Positions 26,796 through 36,780 of a stretch of 64,000 nt of DNA are shown piece after piece. The position numbers and the translations under genes were made by a program. The DNA lies in the NCBI GenBank assembly GCA_011390785.1, contig JAABRR010000019.1, positions 27,463-91,462 of the forward strand, read 5' to 3'. Below the pieces are notes generated by a model. That model saw only the letters and a program-made list of their open reading frames with translations, ran no database searches and was not told the origin of the DNA. Position 1 is the stretch's first letter. Every line of letters starts with the position of its first letter. This DNA comes from Sphingobacteriia bacterium (lineage in GTDB: Bacteria; Bacteroidota; Bacteroidia; Bacteroidales; UBA7960).

Positions 26796-27818
26796 TTAAA
26801 TCAGATTTACCTCTGGTTCAAGCAAAATACCAAATTTTTGAAAAACTGAATCTTGTATTTTTTTTGCAAGCGCCAATAATTGGGCCCCGGTTGCATTGCC
26901 ATAATTAACAATTACCAGGGCCTGGTTTTTATGAACACCGACATCTCCATCTCTGAAACCTTTCCAACCAGCCCTTTCAATAAGCCAACCTGCTGCAGTT
27001 TTTATAATCCCGACAGAAATCGGATAGACCGGCAATTCGGGCCATTGCTTGAATAAAATTTGGTAATCTTCTGTTTTTAAAACAGGATTTTTAAAAAAAC
27101 TACCTGCATTGCCAATTTTAGCCGGATCAGGAAGTTTTCTCAGCCTTATGCTATTGATTGCATCCATTACTTCGCTTATTCCTACCTTTGAAATACGCTT
27201 AAGTGTTAGTTCCTCGTTTACTGTACCATAGCTGGTATTAATAAAATGATTCTTAGATGTAAGCTTAAAGGTGACTGAAACAATGATAAATCTACCTTTC
27301 CCTTCTTGTTTAAAGTAACTATCGCGGTATCCAAAAGCGCAATCATCATAAAAAAAAGTGTGAGTTTTTCCTGTCGATATCTCCCATGCTTCAAGGCAAA
27401 TGAATGAATCTTTTAATTCAACACCATAAGCTCCAATATTCTGCATCGGACTTGTACCTACATTACCCGGAATCATAGTTAAATTTTCTATCCCACCCCA
27501 GTTATTTGATACACAGTAATATACAAAATCACTCCAGTCTTCGCCAGCCATCGCCTTTACCAAAACGTAATCGTCTGATTCTTTTATCACTGATATTCCC
27601 CGTAAATTGTTTTTAACTACATATCCGCGAATTCGGTTATGGGTAAAAAGTATATTACTACCTCCGCCCAACACAAGAATAGGGCCTTTCCCTCCGGCAA
27701 GAATGGAAAATAACTGCGTAAATTGATTTACATCAGAAAGCTCAACAAAATTATCTGTAAATGTATCAACACCAAAAGTATTGTACTTCTTTAAAGATAC
27801 ATTTCTTTTTACAACCAT
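26796..27818 (-). CDS. murB: UDP-N-acetylenolpyruvoylglucosamine reductase
   Basis: MurB reduces UDP-GlcNAc-enolpyruvate to UDP-MurNAc with NADPH and FAD in the cytoplasm. It has 340 residues from ATG 27818 and starts MVVKRNVSLKKYNTFGVD. The FAD domain shows ILVLGGGSNILFTH and MTMIPGNVGTSPMQNIGAYG. The second domain, with FGYRDSYFKQEG and IGNAGSFFKNPV, carries the catalytic Ser in GSFFKNP. The C-terminal DGDVGVHKNQALVIVNYGNAT matches type I MurB. An upstream in-frame TTG was rejected as the start. Confidence 0.95.
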   Translation of the reverse strand: MVVKRNVSLKKYNTFGVDTFTDNFVELSDVNQFTQLFSILAGGKGPILVLGGGSNILFTHNRIRGYVVKNNLRGISVIKESDDYVLVKAMAGEDWSDFVYYCVSNNWGGIENLTMIPGNVGTSPMQNIGAYGVELKDSFICLEAWEISTGKTHTFFYDDCAFGYRDSYFKQEGKGRFIIVSVTFKLTSKNHFINTSYGTVNEELTLKRISKVGISEVMDAINSIRLRKLPDPAKIGNAGSFFKNPVLKTEDYQILFKQWPELPVYPISVGIIKTAAGWLIERAGWKGFRDGDVGVHKNQALVIVNYGNATGAQLLALAKKIQDSVFQKFGILLEPEVNLI

Positions 27819-27896
27819 AATCTGCAAAGATAACCTGAAATAACCATTTAGAATCCTGTCAGATATTCTTTATTAAGCAAAAAATATCGTCAGAAA

Positions 27897-28496
27897 CTAA
27901 CGAGTTAAAATCACAGATTTTTCATCAACAAGTTTCCTGAGATTGATTAATGCATACCGCATTCTTCCCAAGGCAGTATTTATACTTACATTGGTTTGAT
28001 CCGCGATCTCTTTAAAACTCATGTCAGCATAATGCCGCATTTTCAATACCTGCTTTTGTTCTTCAGGTAAATACTCGATAAGCATCTTCACATCACTATG
28101 AATCTGATCAATGATTATTCTATCTTCAATAGTATGATCAAAAATTTTCAGTGTTTCAAAAATGTCATATTCTTCACTGTTTTCTATTGTAGGCATACGT
28201 TTTGATTTTCTGAAATAATCAATAACCAGATTATGAGCAATACGCATAACCCAGGGCAGAAATTTCCCCTCTTCGTTATAAGACCCAGCCTTTAAGGTAT
28301 TGATAACCTTAATGAAAGTATCCTGAAAGATATCTTCAGCAAGATGCCTGTCTTTGACAATAAGCATGATGTAGGAAAAAATTTTACTTTGATGTTTCTT
28401 TATCAAAGTTTCTAAAGAAGAGTGATCACCTTCTATGTATTGGCGAACTAGCTCTTGATCGCTAATAAAATGGTCATTCATGACAATGGCCTCCAT
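27897..28496 (-). CDS. RNA polymerase sigma factor, ECF type
   Basis: This 199-residue protein has the region 2 core (EDIFQDTFIKVINTLK, PWVMRIAHNLVIDYFRKSKR) that binds the polymerase clamp and the -10 element. Region 4 (YLPEEQKQVLKMRHYADMSFKEIADQTNVSINTALGRMRYAL) is a helix-turn-helix for the -35 element and is named here only by its edges at residues about 145-190. No linked anti-sigma gene follows, so the signal is unknown. A shorter start at Met6 (28481) is possible. An AGGAGG sequence upstream could act as a ribosome site. Confidence 0.93.
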   Translation of the reverse strand: MEAIVMNDHFISDQELVRQYIEGDHSSLETLIKKHQSKIFSYIMLIVKDRHLAEDIFQDTFIKVINTLKAGSYNEEGKFLPWVMRIAHNLVIDYFRKSKRMPTIENSEEYDIFETLKIFDHTIEDRIIIDQIHSDVKMLIEYLPEEQKQVLKMRHYADMSFKEIADQTNVSINTALGRMRYALINLRKLVDEKSVILTR

Positions 28497-28908
28497 GTTT
28501 TGGTTTAAATCAAGAGTAAAGTTCTGTCTATAGTTCGCCTCCTATTTTAAGTTTAAACTAGAATGTATTATATCAATTTGTATTGGCAAATATAGTTCTT
28601 TTTTTATTTAATCGACTGCAAACAATAATTTTAAAAGTATATTATTCAGACTTAGTAGCCCAAATAATAAAAAATACAACCAATCAAAAAATATATACAC
28701 ACTAAACTTCTCAACGTATTATTAACATATAACATTCAAGGGTGAACATGACCAAATATCATTCCAAAGCAACTATTTTTCTGTAACATTGTTTTATATA
28801 TTCGATACTGGCGACCCTGAAATTATTGTTCATAAGTGCACGCCAACATTGGTAAAATTTATCCGTTAATATGTGGTAAATTTACTGCCTAAAAATTGCC
28901 TGCAAAAA
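28497..28908. other. 412-bp divergent region between the sigma factor gene and uvrA
   Basis: It is AT-rich and intergenic. It contains no clear RNA gene, strong hairpin or open frame beyond the alternative uvrA start region at 28873. Promoters for both genes should lie here but are not resolved by eye. Confidence 0.4.
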
Positions 28909-31749
28909 ATGATATCAGAAAAACAATTAGAAAATCTAAGTCCTGAAGACCATATCTTAATAAAAGGAGCGCGTGTACATAATCTAAAGTCTGTAAATGT
29001 AGCCATCGAACGAAAAAAACTTGTTGTGATTACGGGTTTATCCGGTTCAGGAAAATCATCGCTGGCTTTTGATACCCTCTATTCTGAAGGTCAACGCAGG
29101 TATGTAGAAAGTCTGAGTTCCTATGCCCGCCAGTTTTTGGGTCGAATGAATAAACCTGAAGTTGATTATATTAAGGGAATATCGCCAGCTATTGCCATAG
29201 AACAAAAGGTAAACACCCGTAACCCAAGATCAACGGTTGGCACAACCACCGAAGTTTACGACTATTTAAAACTCTTGTATGCCCGAATAGGAGAAACAAT
29301 CTCTCCGGTTTCAGGAAAACCCGTAAAAAGACACTCGGTAACGGATGTTGTTGACTTTATTGAAAATCTTGCTTCAGGCAGTAAAGTACTGATTTTTGCG
29401 CCAATTGATATTGTAAAGGACAGAACTTTAAAACAACATCTTACTGTACTTATGCAGCAGGGGTTTACCCGGGTACTTATAAACCATGATATTGTTCGTA
29501 TTGATGATGTAATTTCTACAATTGAAAAAACTAAAATTAAAGTTAAACCTGCCATTGTTATTGATCGTTTCTCGGTAGATCAGAATGATGAAGACCTGAA
29601 AGCTCGTATTGCTGACTCTGTGCAAACAGCATTTTACGAAGGAAAGGGAGAATGCTGGCTTGAATTTGAAACCGTTGATGGAAGTAAAAAGGAATATTTT
29701 TCTAATAAATTTGAGCTCGACGGTATTACTTTTGAAGAACCTTCAGTAAACCTGTTTTCCTTCAACAACCCATTTGGAGCATGTAAAAAATGTGAAGGAT
29801 TCGGCAGTATTATTGGCATTGATGAAGATCTCGTTATTCCCAATAAAAGCCTTTCTGTTTATGATGATGCAATTGTTTGCTGGAAAGGGGAGAAAATGAG
29901 CGAATGGCGCGACCAATTGGTTAATGTGGCTTATAAATTCGAGTTCCCTATTCATAAACCAATCTATCAACTTACAGAAGATCAAAAACAATTACTCTGG
30001 AATGGCAATGAGTATTTTGAAGGGTTAAATGCTTTTTTCAAAATGATAGAAGAGAATACCTATAAAATACAATATAGGGTTATGCTTTCCAGGTATCGGG
30101 GTAAAACCGTTTGTCCTGATTGCAATGGCACCAGACTAAGAAAAGATGCCAACTATGTTAAAATTGCCAATAAAGGAATTTCTGAATTGGTTTTAATGCC
30201 ATTACAAGATCTTTACCAGTTTTTTAATAATATCCGGTTAAGTGATCATGACAGGGCCGTTGCCAAAAGATTATTAATTGAAATAAGTAACCGCCTTGAA
30301 TACCTTAATGATGTGGGATTGGGGTATCTTACACTCAACAGGCTTTCGTCTACACTTTCGGGAGGAGAATCTCAACGCATTAACCTGGCTACATCGCTTG
30401 GCAGCAGTCTGGTAGGATCTCTTTATATACTAGACGAGCCAAGCATTGGATTACACCAACGCGATACACAACGCCTGATTAAAGTTCTGAAAAGACTAAG
30501 AGATTTTGGAAATACCGTTATTGTTGTAGAACACGATGAAGATATCATGCGTATGGCCGATCAGATAATCGATATAGGGCCTTTGGCTGGCTCACTGGGT
30601 GGGAATGTAGTTTTTCAGGGAAATTTCGATGAGTTACTCGAAAGTAAAAACAGTTATACCGCAGATTATCTAACAGGTAGAAGATCTATCATTGTTCCCC
30701 AAAAAAGAAGAAAATGGAAAGAATTTATTGAGTTGGAAGGAGTAAGACAGCATAATTTAAAGAACTTTCATGTAAAAATCCCTTTACATATAATGACTGT
30801 AGTTACAGGTGTTAGTGGTTCAGGAAAATCAACACTGGTAAAGACCATTCTTTATCCTGCTCTCAAAAAAATGTTTGGTGGATATAGTGAAAAAACCGGT
30901 AGGTTCGATTTTATCAGAGGAGATACACAGGCCATAAAAGATATTGAATTTATTGATCAGAATCCCATTGGAAGATCATCCAGATCAAATCCGGCGACGT
31001 ATATTAAGGCCTATGATGAAATCAGAAGCCTTTGGGCACAAAATTCTCTCTCAAAAGCAAGGGGTTACACTCCTGGATATTTTAGCTTTAACATTGATGG
31101 TGGCCGCTGCCCCGAATGCGAAGGCGAAGGGAAGGTAAAAATCGAAATGCAGTTTATGGCCGACATTAGCCTCACTTGCGAAAGTTGCAACGGAACCCGG
31201 TTTAAAGAAGAAATTTTAGACATAAAATACCAGGGAAGAGCAATACATGAGGTATTGGATATGACTGTGGATGAAGCGATAAAATTCTTTATAGAATCTA
31301 CCGAGAAACCTGCAGCAGGAAAAAGAATTGCCGAAAAACTTAAACCATTGCAGGATGTAGGATTGGGATACATTAAACTCGGCCAGTCATCCAGCACCCT
31401 GTCGGGGGGCGAAGCCCAAAGGATTAAACTGGCTTCATTTTTAAGTAAGGGAAGTTCCCAAAACCGTACTTTGTTTATTTTTGACGAACCTACCACAGGT
31501 CTCCACTTTCATGATATTCACGTTTTATTAAAAGCCTTTGAAGCTTTGCTGGAAAATGGACATAGCCTGCTTGTTATTGAGCACAACCCTGAGATTATCA
31601 AATCAGCAGACTGGATCGTTGACCTCGGACCAGAAGGGGGTGAAAAAGGAGGATATCTTCTTTTTGAAGGAACTCCGGAAGACCTGGTAAAATGCGAAGA
31701 ATCTTATACAGGCCAGTTTCTTAAGGAAAAGCTTATTATTCAGCAATAG
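28909..31749 (+). CDS. uvrA: UvrABC excinuclease subunit A
   Basis: UvrA is the damage-sensing ATPase of nucleotide excision repair. It has 946 residues from ATG 28909 ([15 protein letters not shown]). Both ABC modules are intact: Walker [21 protein letters not shown] and [19 protein letters not shown]. Each signature reads STLSGGE and the zinc fingers carry CxxC pairs ([32 protein letters not shown]). An upstream in-frame ATG at 28873 would add 12 residues that do not look like UvrA. It converges with the aminotransferase gene. Confidence 0.97.
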   Translation: MISEKQLENLSPEDHILIKGARVHNLKSVNVAIERKKLVVITGLSGSGKSSLAFDTLYSEGQRRYVESLSSYARQFLGRMNKPEVDYIKGISPAIAIEQKVNTRNPRSTVGTTTEVYDYLKLLYARIGETISPVSGKPVKRHSVTDVVDFIENLASGSKVLIFAPIDIVKDRTLKQHLTVLMQQGFTRVLINHDIVRIDDVISTIEKTKIKVKPAIVIDRFSVDQNDEDLKARIADSVQTAFYEGKGECWLEFETVDGSKKEYFSNKFELDGITFEEPSVNLFSFNNPFGACKKCEGFGSIIGIDEDLVIPNKSLSVYDDAIVCWKGEKMSEWRDQLVNVAYKFEFPIHKPIYQLTEDQKQLLWNGNEYFEGLNAFFKMIEENTYKIQYRVMLSRYRGKTVCPDCNGTRLRKDANYVKIANKGISELVLMPLQDLYQFFNNIRLSDHDRAVAKRLLIEISNRLEYLNDVGLGYLTLNRLSSTLSGGESQRINLATSLGSSLVGSLYILDEPSIGLHQRDTQRLIKVLKRLRDFGNTVIVVEHDEDIMRMADQIIDIGPLAGSLGGNVVFQGNFDELLESKNSYTADYLTGRRSIIVPQKRRKWKEFIELEGVRQHNLKNFHVKIPLHIMTVVTGVSGSGKSTLVKTILYPALKKMFGGYSEKTGRFDFIRGDTQAIKDIEFIDQNPIGRSSRSNPATYIKAYDEIRSLWAQNSLSKARGYTPGYFSFNIDGGRCPECEGEGKVKIEMQFMADISLTCESCNGTRFKEEILDIKYQGRAIHEVLDMTVDEAIKFFIESTEKPAAGKRIAEKLKPLQDVGLGYIKLGQSSSTLSGGEAQRIKLASFLSKGSSQNRTLFIFDEPTTGLHFHDIHVLLKAFEALLENGHSLLVIEHNPEIIKSADWIVDLGPEGGEKGGYLLFEGTPEDLVKCEESYTGQFLKEKLIIQQ

Positions 31750-31814
31750 AAATTACCACAGAAGCATTTCCTGTCATTTATTTAAAAAACCCATTTACCA
31801 AAACGGCACTATAT

Positions 31815-33014
31815 TCAAAGTATTCTTCCCGGGTACTGCTCCAATGCCTTTTGAAGACAAAGAATTGAGTTCTGCAGATCTGTAACATTAAGAACATAAG
31901 ATATCCTTACTTCATTTTTCCCTGCCCCGGGTGTAGAATAAAAGCCGGTTGCAGGAGCCAACATAACGGTTTGATTATCATAGTTGAAGTCTTCGAGTAA
32001 CCATTGGCAGAATTTATCTGAATCATCAATTGGTAATCGTGCAGTAACATAAAATGCCCCTTTGGGGTTTGGACAGAGCACTCCATCTATCTTATTCATC
32101 ATTGTAACCACAGTATCTCTTCGTTTTTTATATTCCTGAATCACTTCAACGAAATAGCTTGCCGGAGTTGCCATGGCTGCCTCAGCAGCTATTTGTCCTA
32201 ACGATGGTGGACTAAGCCTGGCCTGAGCAAATTTCATGGCTGTTGCCATTACCTCCCTGTTTCGAGAAATCAGGGCTCCTACCCTAACGCCACAGGCAGA
32301 ATAACGTTTTGAAACAGAATCAAATAATACAACATTTTCTTCGATACCGGCAAGATTCATTACCGAATGATGTACATTTCCATCATAACAAAATTCGCGA
32401 TAAACTTCATCTGCAAATAGAAAAAGGTCATACTTAATAACAATTTGCCGCAAAACTTCAAGCTCCTCTTCAGAGTAAAGATACCCTGTAGGATTATTGG
32501 GATTGCACACCATAATTGCCTTGGTTTTGGGCCCGATTGCTTTCTCAAATTCAGATATGGGAGGCAAGGCAAAACTACTTTCTATATTAGAAATAATGGG
32601 CTTTACCACTACACCTGCACTAATGGTAAATCCATTATAATTTGCATAAAATGGTTCAGGAATTATAATTTCATCACCAGGATTAAGGCAACTCTGCACA
32701 GCAAATAAAATTGCTTCGGATGCTCCGGCAGTAACTATGATATCTTCTGGCGAAACATCAATATTATGGCTTTTGTAATAAAGGCACATACTTTCGCGAT
32801 ACGAATGTATTCCGGCAGAATGGCTGTACTCTATCACTTTTATATCAAGATTATGCATGGCATCAATCATGGATGCTGGAGTTGCAATATCCGGTTGTCC
32901 TATATTCAAATGGTAAACCTTCCTACCAGCCTTTTTAGCTCTTTCTGAAAATGGTACAAGTTTCCTTATAGGGCTTTCGGGCATCATGAGCCCTTTATCT
33001 GAGATCTTTGGCAT
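31815..33014 (-). CDS. PLP-dependent aminotransferase, class I/II
   Basis: This 399-residue fold-type I enzyme starts MPKISDKGLMMPESPIRKLV. The pyridoxal lysine is in FDSVSKRYSACGVRVGA, the cofactor-contact region in IMVCNPNNPTGYLYS, and the phosphate arm in VTAGASEAILFAVQS. The close relatives I know are aspartate/aromatic aminotransferases annotated as AspC or PatA. The amino donor and acceptor cannot be resolved from motifs alone. It is a single-gene unit on the minus strand. Confidence 0.9.
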   Translation of the reverse strand: MPKISDKGLMMPESPIRKLVPFSERAKKAGRKVYHLNIGQPDIATPASMIDAMHNLDIKVIEYSHSAGIHSYRESMCLYYKSHNIDVSPEDIIVTAGASEAILFAVQSCLNPGDEIIIPEPFYANYNGFTISAGVVVKPIISNIESSFALPPISEFEKAIGPKTKAIMVCNPNNPTGYLYSEEELEVLRQIVIKYDLFLFADEVYREFCYDGNVHHSVMNLAGIEENVVLFDSVSKRYSACGVRVGALISRNREVMATAMKFAQARLSPPSLGQIAAEAAMATPASYFVEVIQEYKKRRDTVVTMMNKIDGVLCPNPKGAFYVTARLPIDDSDKFCQWLLEDFNYDNQTVMLAPATGFYSTPGAGKNEVRISYVLNVTDLQNSILCLQKALEQYPGRIL

Positions 33015-33110
33015 TTCAAATTTTATTATGTTTTGACTTATACAAAGGTTGTCATTATTTTCAGATTTACCTAGCTGAAGATTGATTAAAATATACTCCC
33101 CAAAAACATC

Positions 33111-33536
33111 TCAGGGACCCTGAAGTACACGTCCAGCAAGCTTTAAAACTGTTGATCCGGTATAGGTATTCGCCTGGATTGTAAGATTACGATTAATATC
33201 TCCAATTCTTTGGCTATCATAACGTATTTGAATTGTAGCCGATTCACCAGGATAAATTTCAGTTCTGGGCCAGACGGGAACAGACAAACCACAACTTCCC
33301 CTTACATTGGTTATCCACAAATTAACATCAGACTGATTCGAGACAACAAGACTATAAGTGCAGGAAGAACCAGAAAAGCAATTACCAAAAAAAATAGTGT
33401 CTTCACCATTTTCCAATACCAGTTCTCTTCCATCAAAAAAAATACTTCCAGACTTTTCTTCAAAATTATCCCCACTTAATGAATAAGTCAAAATAGAATG
33501 AAATAGAATCACAAATGTTAAAAAAACAATTTTCAT
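33111..33536 (-). CDS. Secreted DUF1573-domain protein
   Basis: This 141-residue protein has a signal peptide (about 1-18, FLTFVILFHSILTYS). An immunoglobulin-like domain of the DUF1573 type occupies residues 55-140: TYSLVVSNQSDVNLWITNV, then GSCGLSVPVWP, the IYPGESATIQIRYDSQ turn and VLKLAGRV at the end. The usual family has CGC-T, and here the Cys is followed by Gly-Leu. There is one domain only and no lipobox or T9SS sorting signal. Function unknown. Confidence 0.75.
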   Translation of the reverse strand: MKIVFLTFVILFHSILTYSLSGDNFEEKSGSIFFDGRELVLENGEDTIFFGNCFSGSSCTYSLVVSNQSDVNLWITNVRGSCGLSVPVWPRTEIYPGESATIQIRYDSQRIGDINRNLTIQANTYTGSTVLKLAGRVLQGP

Positions 33537-33666
33537 TTTTTAAGTAATAAGCAAATAAAATCAATTTATCAATATTATTAAGTATTTCGTTTACAAAAAT
33601 ATGTTCCCGCCTTTTTCAAAGTTTCAAGAATGCTAACACAAAAGATATTTATAAACAAAAAAACAT

Positions 33667-33674
33667 TATGTTTG
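33667..33674 (+). promoter_or_regulatory. Candidate -7 element upstream of the sensor kinase
   Basis: TATGTTTG matches TAnnTTTG 131 bp before the kinase ATG. The long leader and the absence of a TTG at 19-21 bp weaken the case. Confidence 0.25.
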
Positions 33675-33805
33675 TAGCAAGAACAAAATTAGAAAAAACA
33701 AGATAATAAGGATTTTATTTTTTGAATTTGGAGGGGATGAAAAAGAAATATACTTTTTCTTTTTAGAGATAGCAATTCTTTTTAAAAATTATTTTCTTAC
33801 CACGT

Positions 33806-35923
33806 ATGGAATACAAATTGAGAAAAGAAGCCGAAAGTCTTCTGGAAAAGAAATTTAATTCAAAAGACCTTCAAAATAAATCACTCGAAGAGCTTATTCA
33901 TGAATTGAAAGTTCATCAAATCGAATTAGAATTACAAAATGAAGAACTCCTAAAAACACAGGGAAAACTTCTTTCATCTCAGCAAAAATATTTTGAATTA
34001 TTTGATCTGGCTCCTGTTGCCTACCTTATAGTTGATAACAACACCGTTATTCACGATGTAAATCTAACAGCTACCAACCTTTTAAATCGAGACAGAAACT
34101 TAATAATCAATAAAAAATTTGAAAGTTTTATTCATCCCGATTATCAGGATCAATTCTACTTTTTCTTTAATGGACTTAAAAAAAACACCCTGGAAACCAA
34201 GCATGAAAGTTGCTTAAAAATCAACGATGAAGATACTTTTGTCCGAATAGCATGTAACATTGAAAAACCAGATTCAAACCCTGAGGAAAAACTCATCAGA
34301 TTTACAATTATTGATAATACTGCTGAAAAATTAGCAGTTAAAGAACTAAAAACCGTTAAAGAACGTCTTGAATTATCTTTATTAGCCGGAAATGTGGCCT
34401 GGTGGGTGTGGGATTATCCAACCCAAACCGTTTTCTATGATCGTAAAAAAGCAGAAATGCTAGGGTATGAAGATGGGGTAATGACTCAGAACATTTATGA
34501 GATAACAGCAATGATTCATCCTGATGATTACAAAGCCACCATGGAAAATATGCGGGCACATCTGGAAGGACGAATCCCTCAGTATCAGTTGGAGTATCGG
34601 CTAAAAACCAAGCAAGGCTCTTATAAATGGTTTTTTGATCAGGGCAGTGTAACAAAACGCGACAAGGATGGTAAACCTCTAAAAATTTGCGGAGTAGTAA
34701 TTGATATTACAGAGAAAAAGAATGCAGAGCTACAGCATATGGCCAGCGAAAAAAGATTCCGGCAGTTTGCCGCATTGCTACCCCAGGTAGTTTGCGAATT
34801 AGACGGAGATTTTAACATCTTATACATTAATGAATTTGGGAAAAGTCTTTTTGGTCTTAAAAATTTAACTTCCTACAATTTCTTCGATTTTCTGGATCAG
34901 GAAAATAAACGCAATGTTCAGAAATCTTTTAGTGATCTTGTGAATCAAACAAGCACCAAAGATCCGGGACTACAGATTAAACTTAAAAATACTGAAGGAA
35001 AAGATATTACAATTTTTGCCTATGCCACTTTTGAGATAGAAAACCAGAAGCTTAAAACTATCCGCGCTATAGGAATTGATTTGGCAGAGAGACTAAAACT
35101 TGAAAACCATTTAAGTACTCTCAATGAAGAACTTAATATGCAGAAAATTCAACTGGAAAATTTTAATAAGGCACTGGAAGGCAGAGTTGCTGAAGAAGTT
35201 GAAAAGAACCGTGTGAAAGACCATTTAATGTCATTACAGGCAAGGCATGCAGCCATGGGTGAAATGGTAGGCCATATTGCCCATCAGTGGAAACAACCTC
35301 TAAATACACTTAATCTTTTGGTTCTGGACATTCAGGATGCTTACAATTATGGAGAACTAAACGAAGAATATATTAACAAATCTGTTCGCACATCAAAAAA
35401 AGTTATTGATCATATGTCGCAAACAATAGACGACTTCAGAAACTTTTTTAAACCTCTTAAAGCAAAAAAAACTTTTAATGTTAAACATCAGGTCGACAAA
35501 GCTCTTTCATTTATCCGGGCAACCATTGAAACATCAGGTATTAAGCTCGAAAATAATATAATGGAAGACTTTTTCACCCTGGGGTTTCCCAATGAGTTTT
35601 CTCAGGTTGTTATCAATTTAGTAAACAATGCAAGAGAAGCAATTATAGAAAATGAAGATATCAAGGATCCTTTAATTCGTATCGACAGTAAAAAAGATGA
35701 AAAAAGTGGTTCCATCTTTTTTTATAATAACGGAGGCCCCATTCCGGAAAATGTAATACCACATATATTCGAACCCTATTTTACTACCAAAGAAAGCAAT
35801 AAAGGAACTGGTATTGGTTTGTATTTAGTAAAAACGATTATTAAACAAAACATGAACGGCAAGATCGCTTTAAAAAACCATGCAAAAGGCGTCGAATTTG
35901 AAATTGTATTACCTTTGTCTTAA
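33806..35923 (+). CDS. PAS-domain sensor histidine kinase, orphan, cytoplasmic
   Basis: This 705-residue protein has no membrane segment, so it probably senses a cytoplasmic or diffusible signal. A helical N-terminus (VHQIELELQNEELLKTQ) leads into PAS domains at about 65-170, 195-310 (WWVWDYPTQTVFYDRKKAEMLGYE, PAC end ICGVVIDITEKK) and 320-430. The phosphoacceptor is His493 in VGHIAHQWKQPLN. The ATPase domain shows NLVNNAREA, a G1 box (SIFFYNNGGPIPE) and G2 (NKGTGIGLYLVK). The HQWKQPL box is of the HWE/HQW-like group seen in many PAS kinases. No response regulator gene is nearby. Confidence 0.93.
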   Translation: MEYKLRKEAESLLEKKFNSKDLQNKSLEELIHELKVHQIELELQNEELLKTQGKLLSSQQKYFELFDLAPVAYLIVDNNTVIHDVNLTATNLLNRDRNLIINKKFESFIHPDYQDQFYFFFNGLKKNTLETKHESCLKINDEDTFVRIACNIEKPDSNPEEKLIRFTIIDNTAEKLAVKELKTVKERLELSLLAGNVAWWVWDYPTQTVFYDRKKAEMLGYEDGVMTQNIYEITAMIHPDDYKATMENMRAHLEGRIPQYQLEYRLKTKQGSYKWFFDQGSVTKRDKDGKPLKICGVVIDITEKKNAELQHMASEKRFRQFAALLPQVVCELDGDFNILYINEFGKSLFGLKNLTSYNFFDFLDQENKRNVQKSFSDLVNQTSTKDPGLQIKLKNTEGKDITIFAYATFEIENQKLKTIRAIGIDLAERLKLENHLSTLNEELNMQKIQLENFNKALEGRVAEEVEKNRVKDHLMSLQARHAAMGEMVGHIAHQWKQPLNTLNLLVLDIQDAYNYGELNEEYINKSVRTSKKVIDHMSQTIDDFRNFFKPLKAKKTFNVKHQVDKALSFIRATIETSGIKLENNIMEDFFTLGFPNEFSQVVINLVNNAREAIIENEDIKDPLIRIDSKKDEKSGSIFFYNNGGPIPENVIPHIFEPYFTTKESNKGTGIGLYLVKTIIKQNMNGKIALKNHAKGVEFEIVLPLS

Positions 35924-36018
35924 TTAATTCTTTACAATATTTAAGAAAAATCTCTCAAAGTAATTATTTATTTACATCATTAAAACTTATCATCATACCT
36001 ATTTCCTAAACCTGTAGT

Positions 36019-36126
36019 ATGAGCACTGTTATATTGCAAAAAAATATATTTAAAGCAATAGTTACCAGCAAACTTACATGGTTTCTTGTAATCATTTGGA
36101 CAGTGATTATACAGTCACAGATTTAA
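36019..36126 (+). CDS. Possible 35-residue small membrane peptide
   Basis: ATG at 36019 opens a 35-codon frame ending TAA. The C-terminal half is hydrophobic (LTWFLVIIWTVIIQSQI), resembling a single membrane helix. The first half is basic with Lys8, Lys12 and Lys18. Similar small hydrophobic peptides include type I toxins and unrelated micropeptides. No ribosome site or homologue is known to me, so this may be chance. Confidence 0.2.
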   Translation: MSTVILQKNIFKAIVTSKLTWFLVIIWTVIIQSQI

Positions 36127-36170
36127 CGGAATTGCTTTAATACTTTTAACAAATTTCGCATAAATAATAT

Positions 36171-36192
36171 ACTATACCTTATAAGGTATAGT
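36171..36192. promoter_or_regulatory. Perfect 22-bp palindrome, probable HipB operator 1
   Basis: The half-site ACTATACCTTA is repeated exactly in inverse orientation (TAAGGTATAGT). It resembles the TATCC-N8-GGATA type operators of HipB-class repressors, here as TATACC-N6-GGTATA. It lies 42 bp before the hipB ATG, in the expected promoter zone. Confidence 0.7.
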
Positions 36193-36212
36193 TTTCGCAA
36201 TAACATCTTTTT

Positions 36213-36230
36213 TATACTCGATAGGGTATA
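36213..36230. promoter_or_regulatory. Imperfect 18-bp palindrome, probable HipB operator 2
   Basis: TATACTCGATAGGGTATA has outer half-sites TATAC/GTATA and two mismatched pairs inside. It shares the TATAC...GTATA arms with operator 1. Its centre is exactly 40 bp from that of operator 1, nearly four helical turns, and it ends 3 bp before the hipB ATG, so repressor binding would block the promoter and translation start region. Confidence 0.6.
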
Positions 36231-36233
36231 GTT

Positions 36234-36470
36234 ATGGAAAATTCAATGAAGTCACTTCAGGTTTTCGTTAAGGAAAGAAGGCGGAAACTCAAAATAACAC
36301 AAGGACAGCTTGCTGTAAAATCGGGTGTGGGACTCAGGTTTATACGCGAAATGGAGCAGGGGAAAACGACCCTGCGAATGGACAAAGTAAACCAGGTTTT
36401 GCAGATGTTTGGTTACGAACTTGGTCCGGTGCCAATGGACCGCAATACCTTGGTCAATGAGAAAAGCTAA
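36234..36470 (+). CDS. hipB: HipB-like antitoxin / autorepressor
   Basis: This 78-residue XRE-type helix-turn-helix protein (HIPB/y4mF class) begins MENSMKSLQVFVKERRRKLK. The HTH covers about residues 12-60: ITQGQLAVKSGVGLRFIREMEQGKTTLRMDK. In HipBST and HipBA systems HipB represses its operon and helps sequester the kinase. Two operator-like palindromes stand just upstream. It overlaps the next gene by 14 bases. The start ATG at 36234 is set by the operator immediately before it. Met5 (36246) is an alternative start. Confidence 0.85.
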   Translation: MENSMKSLQVFVKERRRKLKITQGQLAVKSGVGLRFIREMEQGKTTLRMDKVNQVLQMFGYELGPVPMDRNTLVNEKS

Positions 36471-36780
36471 AGTGTATTACCATGATATGCTGGCAGGTAT
36501 TTTGTCGGAAACCGATGATGGATGCGTTTTTCAGTACAATACGGATTATTTCTCAGACGAGTCCGAGCCTGTAAGTCTTACTTTGCCTTTTCGCAAAGAA
36601 CCCTTTGTCAGCAATGTAATGTTTCCATTTTTTGATGGACTTATTCCAGAGGGATGGTTATTGGATATTGCGGAAAAAAACTGGAAAATTGATGCGCGCG
36701 ATCGCATGGGTCTTTTGCTTGCCTGTTGTCGCGATTGCATTGGGGCAGTTAGCATAATTGACCAAAGCAATAAAGAATGA
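36457..36780 (+). CDS. HipS-like protein (HipA N-terminal subdomain, separate)
   Basis: From ATG 36457 this 107-residue protein, MRKAKVYYHDMLAGILSETD, matches the N-terminal subdomain of HipA kinases. The PFRKEPFVSNVMFPFFDGLIPEGWLLDIAEKNWKIDARDRMGLLLACC stretch occupies its second half. In tripartite HipBST systems this domain is a separate protein, HipS, which neutralises the kinase HipT. The gene overlaps hipB by 14 bases and hipT by 4 (ATGA), so translation is probably coupled. It ends DQSNKE. Order and sizes fit HipBST well. Confidence 0.75.
   Translation: MRKAKVYYHDMLAGILSETDDGCVFQYNTDYFSDESEPVSLTLPFRKEPFVSNVMFPFFDGLIPEGWLLDIAEKNWKIDARDRMGLLLACCRDCIGAVSIIDQSNKE

Larger units (their letters stand above)
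35924..36233. other. 310-bp region before the hip operon
   Basis: AT-rich DNA between the kinase stop and hipB. It holds a 35-codon open frame with one hydrophobic segment (36019-36126) and two palindromic sites just before hipB, both listed separately. No RNA gene seen. Confidence 0.5.
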
